This document shows positions 47,856 through 58,750 of a stretch of 64,000 nt of DNA, one piece after another. The notes below the pieces were generated by a model. The model was not told where the DNA came from and did not search any database. It was given only the letters and a program-made list of their open reading frames with translations. Position 1 is the first letter of the stretch. Each line of letters opens with the position of its first letter. This stretch comes from Antedon mediterranea (taxonomy: Eukaryota; Echinodermata; Crinoidea; Comatulida; Antedonidae): positions 13,816,932 to 13,880,931 of the forward strand of contig NC_092679.1 in assembly GCF_964355755.1 (NCBI RefSeq), written 5' to 3'. The translations under genes were made by a program, and so were the position numbers.

Positions 47856-48948
47856 CAGGGGTGTCACGAAACCTAAGACCACGAAAGCTAAGACCCCCTA
47901 AGACCTAAGATCACGAAAGCTAAGACCCAAGACCTAAGATTACAAATTCTAAGATATACTACAGCTTAAAAACAATACTTGTTTATCCATACATAATTTT
48001 AAACACAGTAGGTTTCATTTATTACCATAAATATAATTAAATACTACCGCAAAACATAGATAAACTCACATTATTTTCGCCCGTTGAGTAAATGTATATT
48101 TTTTTCCTTACAACAAACAAACTTGACGGGTTGTTTGTTGGTATATATTTACTCCATTGTGTTGGTTCAGAGGATGTTTTTCTTACGCACCTGCCTTTCT
48201 TGTATTTTGACTCCAAATTTGTTGACTAACTTTATCCTGAATACCACACTTTAAAATTAGGATTTATAAGTACTTTGAGACGGAGAAACACATAAAAACA
48301 AATAAATAAATCCTTTAAATTGATGATTTTACAGACATGTTTCTTTGTATACTGTAACTCCTCGAGCTCCCCCCCCCCCCCCATGCTCAATGTTTTTGTT
48401 TCTATGGAGCGCCAAAAGAGCAACAATAATAGTACAAGTATAAAAACAGAAAGAAAACGAAACAAATCATGATTTTTAAATTAAAATTTATTTGCCAGTA
48501 TTTATTTCTTCGTACTTGCATGATTATACTATTATCATTACAATTTTAATTTTACATTGTTCCATCCACACTGTAGATGGACTCCACAGAGTTTTCAGCC
48601 CTCTATATCATTTTTGCTCTTTTGAAGTTCCATAGAAACAAAAACATTGAACATGGTAGGCCTACTGCTACTGTACTGCTGTAGGCTAGTCATGCGAAAT
48701 TCGCAAACAGTTTGTGTGCGAGAAAAACGTCTGTAAAATCATCAATTTAAAAATGTATTTGTTACTTTTTATGTTATTCTTTTTCATAAAAGTGCCAATT
48801 CTAAGGTGTGGTATTCAGAATAAATGTTGGGAGTTAAAATACAAGGCAGGTGCAAAAGATAAATATTTGTAATCTTGGGTCTTAGCTTTCGTGATTTTAG
48901 GTCTTAGGGGGTCTTACCTTTCGTGGTCTTAGGTTTCGTGACACCCTG
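47856..48948. mobile_element. 1093-bp foldback element flanked by TTAA
   Basis: The ends CAGGG(G)TGTCACGAAACC are inverted copies, flanked by TTAA at 47852-47855 and 48949-48952. Both arms contain repeats of CTAAGACC(T/C)...CACGAAAG. Similarity between arms continues inward to about 48420 and 48615, including TTTTTGTTTCTATGGA and its complement. A C run lies at 48369. TTAA targets are used by piggyBac and Kolobok families; no transposase is present. It sits in an intron or spacer on the receptor gene strand. Confidence 0.85.
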
Positions 48949-49064
48949 TTAAACAGCGTATATAGACTATCTGTATTTTGCGCTATATAAAATTAAAACC
49001 ATAAAACCATAAACCATATTTTTCTCGAAGGACTATCTATTTCACGAAGCGAAGAATAACATAA

Positions 49065-49422
49065 GCGAGTCATATGGCCGAGCGGTTAAGGCAGGGGCGC
49101 CGTTTACCGTACCTAAAGAGCCAACAACAACATCGGCAAGGGTTCGAGGCCGACTCCCTCCTAGTTCTGGTGGTGGAAGTTTTCTCGGATAAGGACTATA
49201 AACCGTAGGTCCAGTGTACACAGTTATAACCTGTGTGTACTTTAAAGAACCCAGTTCATTATTCGAAAAAGAGTAGGGGGTTACCCCGGTGAACTGGTTC
49301 ACACAATAGCCCCTGTATCAGGGGGATTACCACCTATCTGATAGGACAGTGATTAATTCACTATTGGTAATCCTTGGCCACATTGCCTAAAGACATAAAA
49401 TAAAAATAAATAAAATAAATAA
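49065..49422 (+). mobile_element. tRNA-derived SINE-like element
   Basis: It opens with a Leu/Ser-tRNA-like A box (ATGGCCGAGCGGTTAAGGC, near 49074) and a B box (GGTTCGAGGCC, 49141-49151). There is no foldable mature tRNA acceptor, and about 250 bp of body follow. The body has TCTCGGATAAGGACTATAAA followed by CCAGTGTACACAG, which resembles the conserved core of widespread animal SINEs. The 3' end is an A/T-rich AAATAAAATAAAT tail. A related sequence lies inverted at 53650-53850. Confidence 0.75.
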
Positions 49423-49582
49423 CATTCTTTTTCAAATCTTATATTTCACCGAAATAAAAGGTGATATTTGTTATATTATATAGCCAGATATCAGTTTCCC
49501 CTTACCTTGTACATATTAGAAAGGTAACTAAAAAATATAGATAAAATCAATACATCAAATCTTTTATTTTAAGTGTATTTAC

Positions 49583-49642
49583 ATGTTAATAAATTTCCCG
49601 ATGTTTGAAGGAATCGATTTCAGTCCACAGCAGTTGAGATAT
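49583..49642 (-). CDS. Leucine-rich-repeat-like exon (60 nt)
   Basis: On the minus strand it has acceptor TTATTTTTATTTAG, coding for YLNCCGLKSIPSNIGKFIN, and donor GTAAAT. It starts with one nucleotide and ends with two, the same phase as the three other LRR exons. The LKSIPSNI part looks like an LRR or LRR-flank segment. It is shorter than the usual 72 nt. Its end phase does not fit the start of the exon at 47562, so at least one exon between them is missing from my model. Confidence 0.55.
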
Positions 49643-49884
49643 CTAAATAAAAATAACATGATTAATGCATATGTTGTAACAAAGCATAGTAGCACGTTGT
49701 TAACACATTGCAATGGTGAATGATGCTGATGAGAATGATGCGACGATCATTGATGATAAAAAGATTGATAAATATACCGAGGATGATGATGACGGTTCAA
49801 TCGTGGTGAAATTGAAATTATCATTATCTTTTGTAAATTGTTTTGACTTAAAAACTAAAAACAATAATATACTAATGTACATAC

Positions 49885-49956
49885 ACTGTTCCCTTTTCTA
49901 TCATATGTGATAGAGCATTTTCCTCGATCTGTTTTATTGGATTGTCAAATAGATAT
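49885..49956 (-). CDS. Leucine-rich-repeat exon (72 nt)
   Basis: Minus strand: acceptor TTTTCCTCCAG, coding YLFDNPIKQIEENALSHM..., donor GTATGT. The exact 72-nt length and 1/2 phase are those of one-repeat-per-exon LRR genes. The L-x-x-N-P-I-x-x-I-x-x-x-A pattern matches the repeat. LRR exons form extracellular binding surfaces in such receptors. Confidence 0.75.
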
Positions 49957-50112
49957 CTGGAGGAAAATATGAACTTTTTTTGTTATTTTAATACTTAATT
50001 TGAATCATTAAACTGTGATTAAAATGTAATAGAAAAAAGTTTAACTTTAAAGTACCTATCATCGAGTATTTATTTTATCTTAGGCTAAAAAAGTATTAAA
50101 AAAAAATCTCAC

Positions 50113-50187
50113 ATGTATTCCAGTGTTGTGTTTTGGGTTTCCAATGTTTTATACGTAATGTTGGAAATTTTATTCCCATAGAGGAAT
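50113..50187 (-). CDS. Leucine-rich-repeat exon (75 nt)
   Basis: Minus strand: acceptor CTAACCTGCAG, coding FLYGNKISNITYKTLETQNT then TLEY, donor GTGAGA. The L-x-x-N-x-I-x-x-I pattern and the phase are the same as in the neighbouring LRR exons. It lies 156 bp upstream of the 49885-49956 exon. Confidence 0.75.
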
Positions 50188-50820
50188 CTGCAGGTTAGAA
50201 AAACAATTATATTAATATAAATTAAGACAATATCAATGCAATTAGTGTTTGTCCCTGTATTGTTAGTAAAAAAATGATTTACTTGTTTTAGTGCATGTGT
50301 GTAGTAGGCATACTGTACAATTGCATACACCATGGATAGATGGATATGTATCGACGGTGACATCAAACGCGCTTGCCTATACTAAAGCACTGCTGCAAAC
50401 ACGCTCCTTGAACTCCATGTCTCTAATCGCGCCCTCTATAGAACGCTGCGAATCAACTGTTTTTTCGACAACAAAACTTACCCATGTAGAAATCGTTTGC
50501 GCAGTCTGATTGTTATATTGGCATATCTGCGTCGAGAATTAATTGACAACAAGATATTGGTATGTTTGAATTTATTGAAGAGTGGAAAATAAACGAAACG
50601 AAACGAACATCCATGCATACACATATAGTATTCCACACAAACATTATAGTGACAACAATGTTGGAGCATACAATGATAGATTCATGCAAACAAAATACTA
50701 TTTAATAAATAATGCACATGCTAAAGGTGTAGGCCCGTATGTAATAACAATTTAACACGATAGCGTAAGCCTATTTCAGTTACAGTTGGACAACGGAGAG
50801 CAAACGTAACATATGTTAGG
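50188..50820. other. Intronic stretch, nothing else recognised
   Basis: It is AT-rich and lies between LRR exons on the minus strand. An AAACGAAACGAAACGAAC microsatellite-like piece is near 50590. No exon seen. Confidence 0.4.
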
Positions 50821-50824
50821 TTAA

Positions 50825-53420
50825 GGCTGGTTTCCTGTCGACGTAAGAAGTCGAATTTTGCAACGATTCTTGCGTTTCATACGTTTCTTACGTCTCTTAC
50901 GAAAGTTGAGAAAAAATTGACGTCGTTGACGTTAGTCAAGATCGTGTCGGGCCGCAGAGAAACATCTGTAGTTATGCTGCTCCCGAAAGTTGAAATTTTG
51001 GCTGTGAAACACACGTCGTATGCTTACGTCGATTTTAGTGTTGTTACGAAAGTTGAAATTTTTTTCTTACGTCGGTCGGATTTATGACGTATTTGAAACA
51101 ACATCTCTGATTGGTGTTTCTTTTTAGAGCGGGTTTTATCATTTTTCGCGCAAAATGTTGAATGTTGTTATTGTAGCCTACCTGTCAGTGCAGCACACCA
51201 ACATGTTATTTTCAGTAGATAAGCTAGGTCCTAGTATTAGTAAAATACTTAATTAATACTGTATGGTACCGTACTAATAGGAATTGATTTGACCAAATAA
51301 TCAAACTAGCCTAGGCTAGTAGGCCTATGTATTATTTGTATGAATCAAAATATGAATTAATTATCCTGGCCCTCTAGGCCTAGCCTTAAATAGTTTTCAA
51401 AATTAAAAAAAGGCAAATCATTTCGAGATTCCTATTATTATTAGACCTACCTAGGCCCTAGACTAGGCATTGGCCTATTGGCCTATAAGCATATATAATC
51501 GAGCATGAGATAGTACTACCGCAGTAAGATACCCATTATTTACAGGCCTAATCTATATATAAATTTACGTAAGGGCAAAATTCGGTAAATCGCGCTTTAC
51601 TTCTAGAATTTTTACTCGATGGTATATAAAGTTGGTTCGTACTTTCGGTACTGATTTTAACCACCTGATGTAACCCTGTTTACTAATTAAATTAAGTTAG
51701 ATAATTAGTTATTGACGATTAAAACGAATTTAGGTTCAACGATTTGCCCCAAATAGGGGTGTTTTCCGATCGTGGTATACAGTGTCTAATAATGGATGTC
51801 CATCTTGAAAAATACCCGCCACAAAAATGCGAGGAGGCTTCGCATTTTCCTATCTCCTCCTACGATAATTGTTTTTAATAGCTGAAAACCGGTTGAACAG
51901 CTAGAGTACAGAATCATAATGTTGAAGACAGGCCGATTTTCTTTAAAAAATACTATTTTGATTTAATATACGATTATACAAATGTATTGATTTGCGATGA
52001 ATGGAACATCCCAATCTCTCAGTCTGCCAGAGTTTGGTTTAACACAAGTAGGTAAATTTATGAGCCCTTGGTTTAACACATACGGTAGGTAAATATATGG
52101 GCCCTTTGAGAATAAACTTGAACAATACTGTAAATACCTATTATAATTACCTATTTTTGGTCCTCATTTGAATCGAACATTTCTTACTGTGAATGTTCGT
52201 ACTGTTAGATGTAATATAAAAATATATACAAATAAACTTATTACTGAGATTGTGGATAGGCTCTACTGTTAGATATATAAACACATTATTATATACAAAT
52301 AAACTATACTGACATTTCCTTCTCAACGTTTGTATTAATTAATAATTACCAAAAATATAAACGTCGTAGTGGTGTATCGTGACTATATTTCAATCGATTA
52401 TGACAATGACAGTTTTAACAAAGTATTAAATCGCAAATGTTTTACTGTATTTAGAGGTATATTATTTATAGGCCTATAAAACATGAAAAAAATATTTCGT
52501 TACTGAGTGCATAAAGAATATATTTAAAAATTGTTACATCTAATGTTACATCTCTCTGGTTACATACAAAACACAAATTGGGTTTCTTTAAATGAGTCCA
52601 AATCAAAAATTTGGACTCATTTTGTGATAAGTTTTTCCTTCGGAAGTAATTCCCAGGGTGCTAATTTTAGTTGACTACATAAATCATAGTCCTGCGGTAC
52701 GTACATTTGAAATCGCCAGTTTTGCTACTCTGAAATTACTATGTATTCGAGAACCATCGAGTAAGAATAAATTTAACAAAACAATATAAATTATACAAAA
52801 TCAAGCAAACAATTTTTTGTTAAAGTTACATATTAATATTATATTGCTTACAGGGGCTTTCTATATCTTATCTTGTTGCAAATGTTCATTTTCGCGACGT
52901 TTCTACCGATGCTGATTGTTTATTGCACGTCCATAAATAAGAGTATTATATTTTGATATGAGTTGTAAACTCCCTGATTAGAACATGATTAGGCTAAAAT
53001 TATAGTAGTAAATACATACAAATGTTATTGTCCGGCTTTATTTCACTATAAGGACATACACATTACGTCATAACTCTTGTCGCTCATTGGTTGCTTGTTA
53101 CGATTGCGCTTACGTCTCTTGCAAAAGTTGACTTCAAGTCAACTTTCGTAAGAGACGTAAGAAACGTGACGCAAGGGCTTTCATTCAAGCGTAAGATAAA
53201 AAATCCCGGTTTCCTGTAAAATCGGAAGAAAACGTCGTAACGCAACAATTGTTAGGTCATCGGTTTCCTGTAAAATCGTTTGTCGTTACCATTTTTCTTA
53301 CGTTGCGTCGATTTTATAAATTTTCGATCGTAATCGGTTTCCTGTAAAATCCGCATTTCTTACGACAAATCGACGTAGTCGCAACAAAAGTGATGTTCTT
53401 ACGTCGACAGGAAACCAGCC
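50825..53420. mobile_element. 2.6-kb inverted-repeat element flanked by TTAA
   Basis: The ends GGCTGGTTTCCTGTCGACGT are inverted copies directly inside TTAA (50821-50824 and 53421-53424). The right arm holds three or four CGGTTTCCTGTAAAATC subrepeats (53210-53355) and an internal hairpin (about 53110-53162). The left arm has related CTTACGTCTCTTACG words. The centre includes the repeat shared with 37011-37760. No transposase frame was found. It lies in the intron between two LRR exons and starts only about 18 nt past the donor of the exon at 53443-53511. Confidence 0.85.
51550..52330 (+). repeat. Second copy of the 37011-37760 repeat
   Basis: It has the same ordered blocks (AATTTACGTAAGGGCAAAAT, GGTGTTTTCCGA, CGCATTTTCCTATCTCCTCC) without the internal duplication seen at 37 kb. 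It lies inside the TTAA-flanked element, either nested there or part of its body. Confidence 0.7.
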
Positions 53421-53442
53421 TTAATACATAACATTTGCTTAC

Positions 53443-53511
53443 AGAAAATAAAGATTAGTTCCATTGAACGCTCCATCTTCTATAAATGTAATGTTGTTGT
53501 GTACAAGAAAT
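53443..53511 (-). CDS. Leucine-rich-repeat exon (69 nt)
   Basis: Minus strand: acceptor ATATTTTTCAG, coding FLVHNNITFIEDGAFNGTNL then YF, donor GTAAGC. It is a clear LRR with L-x-x-N-x-I-x-x-I-x-x-G-A-F, in the 1/2 phase shared by the other three exons. This supports one LRR gene running leftward across at least 49583-53511. Confidence 0.8.
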
Positions 53512-53649
53512 CTGAAAAATATAACAATTATATTTTAGTTAGATTTCAGAGCTACACTAACGGTACAGTGAACATAGTTTTAACATTTATACTTTTTAAA
53601 TTTAAATTGTTTGAAACAAATGTAAATATGGGGAAATAACCTGCGACAA

Positions 53650-53850
53650 GTGAACGGAAGATGAACTTGATTCTTTACAGCTCACACGAGTCAGATGTGT
53701 ACACTGAACCACCAGTTTCAAGTCCTTATCCGAGAAGACTTTTAATTCTACAACCAGACCAATAATCGAGGATTGCCTTGAACCTTTACCGATTGTATAG
53801 TTATTGTTCCGGAGCACCCGCCTTTACCGCTTTACCGAAAACGACCAAAT
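53650..53850 (-). mobile_element. Second SINE-like copy
   Basis: On the minus strand a B-box-like GGTTCAAGGC (near 53785) is followed by TCTCGGATAAGGACTTGAAA and GTTCAGTGTACACA, matching the core of the SINE at 49065-49422 with substitutions. Its A/T tail is not clear. Confidence 0.65.
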
Positions 53851-54060
53851 AGTATACGAAATAGCTGTATTCAAAGCTTAACTCTAACATTTTACACTCA
53901 GAATTAGAATATTCTGTTGATTAGAACTTGTGCCAAATTGTAGGCTAAATGACGTTAATACATCCTGGATAAGTTTCAGAGATAAGCTTTTATTATGTAT
54001 AAATAATTATGTTATAATAAGTATATTGGCTTGCTTTTCATGATCTGTCACGACACTAGT

Positions 54061-54367
54061 CTACCATTATCTTTCAATCTGGAACCAGCAACAGACTTCT
54101 CAGACTTTTGATTAATTTTCATAACTTCTCGTTGGCCATATTTTTACCATTAGATGATCTTTTCACAGATACCGTCTGTTCTACATAGATCCAATATTAA
54201 CGGTCATTTGAGCACTCTTCGTCCCGACTAATTATCTTTCAATCTGCAACCAGCAACAGACTTCTAAGACTTTTGATTAGTTTTCATAACTTCTCGTTGG
54301 CCATATTTTTACCATTAGATGATCTTTTCACAGAAACCGTCTGTTCTACATAGATCCAATATTAACG
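54061..54367 (+). repeat. Two tandem copies of a 165-bp unit
   Basis: ATTATCTTTCAATCTG-type starts occur at 54066 and 54231. The copies share CCAGCAACAGACTTCT, CTTCTCGTTGGCCATATTTT and CCAATATTAACG with only a few differences, so the duplication is recent. Non-coding. Confidence 0.85.
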
Positions 54368-54521
54368 CCTGAGTGAGCGTTACATGCCCCTTTTTAGTTT
54401 CTTATACTTAATTACACAGAAGAGGTTAGCAGTTTCCACTTTGTATAGAGTGTATTCTTCCTCTTGATCTTCTAGTTGTGTTTACTTTGATACACATATC
54501 GATAGTTGGCTCTTGATAGTT

Positions 54522-57080
54522 TAATAATAATAATAATAATAATAATAACAGGATTTTTTATAGCACACATACCACTCAAGAGTGCTTAAGGCGCATTCAA
54601 AAAAATAGAAACAAATCATACAAATGCCTGAAAAATAAAATGCAATTTCTTTGGAGGGTCCCCATCCGTTCGCGTTCTGTCGCGGCCCCGGACCCCTACC
54701 TAGGTGACCAAACAAAGGAACAGGATACACATTTGCCTTGTCACAGACGACCGGGTGCTCAGAGACAACAACCAAGACAGAGGCACCCCAAAGATAATGC
54801 TGGTCAGGAAAAAGTATACTATACAATTCTAGAACTTTAAGAAACCTTGATTTCCATATGCATTAATGAATAAATGTGCTTTTAATAATTTTTTAAAAGT
54901 ATCAACCGTTTTGCAAAATCTGATAGAGCTCGGTAGAGCATTCCATAGACGAGGAGCAGTAACGGTGAAAGCCCTGTCTCCCCATGAGTGGTGAGACTTA
55001 GGTTGACGTAGAAGCAGCGTATCACTAGAAAGCAGATTTCGTCTGGGAACATACAGCCTAAGCATGTCAGAAATATATTCAGGAGCCATGCCATTGATAG
55101 ACTTAAAAACATAGAGTAATATTTTAAAAACAATGCAGTACCTAACGGGAAGCCAATGCAAAGTTTCCAAGGTATTTGATATGTGTGCATATCTTGGAAG
55201 TTTTTTAACAACTCGTGCCGCTGTATTTTTGAATCAGCTCAAGCCTGGGGAGTTGTTTTTGTGGGAGACCAAATAACAAGGAGTTACACATATCGAGACG
55301 CGAACTAACAAATGCATGTACAAGTTGCTCAGCAGCTGCACGATTTAAGTATTTTCTGAAGCCTCGAATATTTCTTAAATGATATGACGATGCAGACGTA
55401 ATTTTAGAAATATGAGCCGTCATTGTCATATTAGAATCCAGAATTACACCAAGATTTCTAACTTGTGTAGTATTTTTAGTACAAAAGTTACCAATGGAAA
55501 CCCTCCTAGAGAATTTTCTCTAATTGTTGTTGCGAACCAACTAGAATGTACTCAGTCTTATCATCATTAAGTTTTAAAAAGTATTTGGCCATCCAGATAC
55601 GAATTTCAGAGATACATTTTCAAGCAAATCAATTGATAATTCACTCTGTGTCATGGTAGGTTTAAACGATATATATATATATCTGAGTGTCATCAGCGTA
55701 AACATGATAGCTAAGATTATATTTCTTAATGATATCACGAATAGGATATACATAAATTGTAAACAATTGTGGACCTAACACAGATCCTTGCGGAACAGAG
55801 AAATTTAAAGTGGTAGGTTGAGAGATTACCTCTCTAATACAAATGTGTTGAGGTCTGTCCGCCAAGTATGATTGACACCATCTTCGTGCACATCCCTCAA
55901 CACCAATAGAAGCATGCAACCTCTCAATCAGAATACTATGATCTACCTTATCAAACGCAGCACTCAAATCAAGTAAAATTAAAGCAGTTACTTTTCCAAC
56001 ATCCATCGCACAAAGTATATCATTGCTAACGCGCAGCAGTGCAGTTTCAGTACTGTGATGTGCTTTATACGCTGATTGAAACGGATCAAGTAAAGAATTA
56101 TCCTTTACATGTGATAGTATACGTTTAGATTACTTTTCCAAGAAAACACAGATTTGATACTGGTCTGTAATTGGATAAGTTTTCAAGATCAAGACCCGAT
56201 TTCTTTAATTGAGGACGTATGTGCGAGATTTTACAAATATCTGGGAAAACCCCAGTTTCCAAAGACAGATTAACGACACGTGTAATTAGTGGAACAAAAA
56301 CAACAGCATTTCTCTTAATTAACAGAGTAGGAACTGGATCAAGACTGCAAGATTTAGCAGGCGAGTTTTTGACAATTTCAGAAATTTCCTTTTCACTTGC
56401 AGGTTCAAATTTACAGAGGTAGGGACAATTATAATTTTCACAGCATACGTCGTTATTAAAGTAATGAGACAAACTTCCAGCACTATCTTTAACAAGAAGT
56501 TTACGAATATTAACAATTTTATTTTTAAAAAATACGGACAATCTTTCTGCAAGCAACTCATCTGAGTGAGAAAATGGAAGCACCGACAATTTAGAACAGT
56601 GTAAAAGATTGTTTACAACTTTAAACAGCTTCTTCTGATCAGATCAGAATAATATCGTTTCTTAGCACTTTCAACAAGCATATTAACAATACACCGCTGA
56701 TGACAATATTTCTGTCTATCCTAAGGTATTTTTTGATTTCATCCATTTTCTCTCAAATACGCGACGGAGTTTTTTCGCCGATCTAATTTCATCAGTATAT
56801 CACGGCTTTGAAGAATTTAGTTTGATACATTTTGTTTTTAAAGGTGCGTGTTTATCCATAACTTCTCTTAAAGAACAGTATCTTTCAATATTTTCTTGCA
56901 AAGTACCATCATGCATATCAGACAACCATATCTGTGGGATACTACACATATTCACAGAAGAAAACTCGTTAAAGTAAATAGTTTTCTTCACGAAAACTAT
57001 AATAGCAGATGAGAGATGCGAGATAGACTCTGTCCCATCATGATGATTGGGGATAAGTACTACTTTTCCGAGCATTGCAC
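54522..57080 (-). mobile_element. Decayed minus-strand LINE with (ATT)n tail
   Basis: Reading leftward from about 57075: a linker with LREVMDKHAPLKTK; RT blocks including CSLDPVPTLLIKRN, LKKSGLDLENLSNYRPVSNL, LILLDLSAAFDKVDHSIL, SVPQGSVLGPQLFTIYV and the catalytic YADD in YHVYADDTQIYI; then a C-terminus with LHWLPVRYCIVFKILLYVFK and APRLWNALPSSIRF. The frame changes at several points (near 56590, 56120, 56006, 55660 and 55200), so it is inactive. The 3' end is the (TAA)n run at 54522-54550 on the plus strand. The endonuclease is missing, so it is 5'-truncated. Confidence 0.85.
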
Positions 57081-57663
57081 TTTTGTGCTAAAAATCTCAT
57101 TACTTACTTTGGTGTATATTACCAAATCACTGGCCAATGTATAATTTTAACTATTGTATGATAGAAAATGGATTTGAAATACAAAACCATGGTAAGGCTA
57201 AAGTGAAATGTGAATGCTGTCTATTTTTGTTTGGTTTGTTTTGCTTCTGAATATATGAGATGAGATTTCCTCATCTTTATCTTTTCAAATTAATTAATTG
57301 AATTTCGGTATATCACCGGACGGTTTGAAATACATGTTCTGTGAAGGTTGTGCATAATGGTAAAATGTATTGCTGTAGTTGGCGCATACAGTACATCTGC
57401 CAGTCACCACTGCTTCATAGTTATCGTGGTAGAACGAGAATTATTTATGTTGACGCGAGAGCACCTGTAGTGGCTTGACCAATACGGAAGTGGCGGAGTA
57501 TATCTGAACGTGAAACCCCCAGTTATAGAAAAGTTTATTCACGTATTTAGAACTTTGAGATTGTACCTGCACAGGTGTTTGTGTCTTTATTTCACAGGGT
57601 TTTTAACAATTGTAAGTAGAAAAAATAGTTTGTGCACTCATTGTGTAAGTTTAATTCAAAAAA

Positions 57664-58530
57664 TTGTGTTACAAAATGGCCTTCCCGACATGTAGAATAG
57701 GTCTTGTTGGACACTCGTTTGTACGCAGGTTGGAATGCTATACCAGCGAACGCAAATTCTTTGCCTTACGCCTAGATGCAAGTTTGTACAATGTCAAGTA
57801 TTATTCACGCGGAGGTGCAACGACATACAGATTCCCTGATCTGCTTAAGGGATGGTCCACGCCGAAAGATATCGTTTACGTTCATCTAGGAGAGAATGAC
57901 ATTGTGAAACGATCTAATAATTTTATTGTGAACAAACTCGATAATTTATTTGACTTTCTTGATTTTGGACTAGAGTGTAAACATACTGTGGTTAGCCACC
58001 TGTTAAAGCGGCACCCCAGTCGGGTAAGCTCTAACTTCAACGACTCCGCTGTGGACTTTAACCGTCGACTTCAGGCGAATTATGCCGATGGTGCATGTGT
58101 AACATATTGGCGTCACAGAGGCCTGTGGAACGACTGGTCCTATATTCACTCCGATCCGATGGCGTACATCTTAACAGAAGTTCTTCAAATGGCCGATCGT
58201 CATGTATCGGTACGAACGTCGCGTCCAACAAGCTATTCAACAAGAAGAAGAAATTATAAGGCCAGTAGTTTTAATTTAAATTTATATACAAATGTTCAGA
58301 ACCTCCACATGTTTTGCCTTCGGGCAAAAATTTGGCCTTTGGGACTAATGTTAGCCTGTGTTTGCCTTTCGGGCACTATGTTGGCCTTCGGGCCTTATGT
58401 TTGCCTACGGGCCTTATGTTTGCCTTCGGGACTTATGTTTGCCTTCGGGCCTTATGTTTGCCTTCGGGCTTTATGCTTGCCTTCGGGCTTTATGCTTGCC
58501 TTCGGGCTTTATATTTGCCTTCGGGCCTAA
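57664..58530 (+). CDS. SGNH/GDSL-hydrolase-like protein running into a minisatellite
   Basis: The likely start is the ATG at 57676 (MAFPTCRIGL), although an upstream in-frame ATG exists at 57664. SGNH blocks are visible: IGLVGHSFVRRL with the nucleophile-type Ser, SRGGATTYRF (Gly block), VYVHLGENDI (Asn block) and YIHSDPMAY (His block). The domain covers about residues 10-190. Frames of this type in retroelements are thought to act as esterases. From about residue 215 the frame enters a 19-bp repeat array and encodes a repetitive hydrophobic tail, probably not part of the original protein. Confidence 0.7.
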   Translation: MCYKMAFPTCRIGLVGHSFVRRLECYTSERKFFALRLDASLYNVKYYSRGGATTYRFPDLLKGWSTPKDIVYVHLGENDIVKRSNNFIVNKLDNLFDFLDFGLECKHTVVSHLLKRHPSRVSSNFNDSAVDFNRRLQANYADGACVTYWRHRGLWNDWSYIHSDPMAYILTEVLQMADRHVSVRTSRPTSYSTRRRNYKASSFNLNLYTNVQNLHMFCLRAKIWPLGLMLACVCLSGTMLAFGPYVCLRALCLPSGLMFAFGPYVCLRALCLPSGFMLAFGLYICLRA

Positions 58531-58556
58531 TTTTTGCCTTCGGGCTAATGCGTGCC
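58311..58556 (+). repeat. 19-bp minisatellite, about 11-12 units, open in all three forward frames
   Basis: The unit is TATGTTTGCCTTCGGGCCT or close variants. Because 19 leaves a remainder of 1 when divided by 3, three units (57 nt) make one 19-residue period, and each forward frame encodes the same cyclic peptide (LCLPSGLMFAFG and flanks). This is why three overlapping frames of 95 residues or more appear here. Units vary by one or two bases. Confidence 0.9.
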
Positions 58557-58750
58557 TTGTGGCATTCGGGCTTTGGACACATCCTCTTGTTCTCAGTCCG
58601 GTGAATTTCAGGTGGACCATGGATATAGCACATACTATGGAAACCTGACGATTGTTACAAATGCAACTCCGCTTTTCAGTAGTCAATGTGTCTCCCATGT
58701 TTTTCATTTCTAACCATCAGAGGTGTTTCTTTGATTTCTATACAGGTATA

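Noticed and set aside
49074-49151. tRNA-Leu/Ser gene
   Set aside because: A and B boxes are present, but acceptor and anticodon stems do not close and a SINE body with a tail follows. A SINE head fits better.
49713-49910. Acidic 65-residue plus-strand protein
   Set aside because: It starts in an intron and overlaps the antisense of an LRR exon; low-complexity Asp run only.
58311-58556. CRISPR array
   Set aside because: The 19-bp units are joined head to tail with no spacers, in an animal genome.
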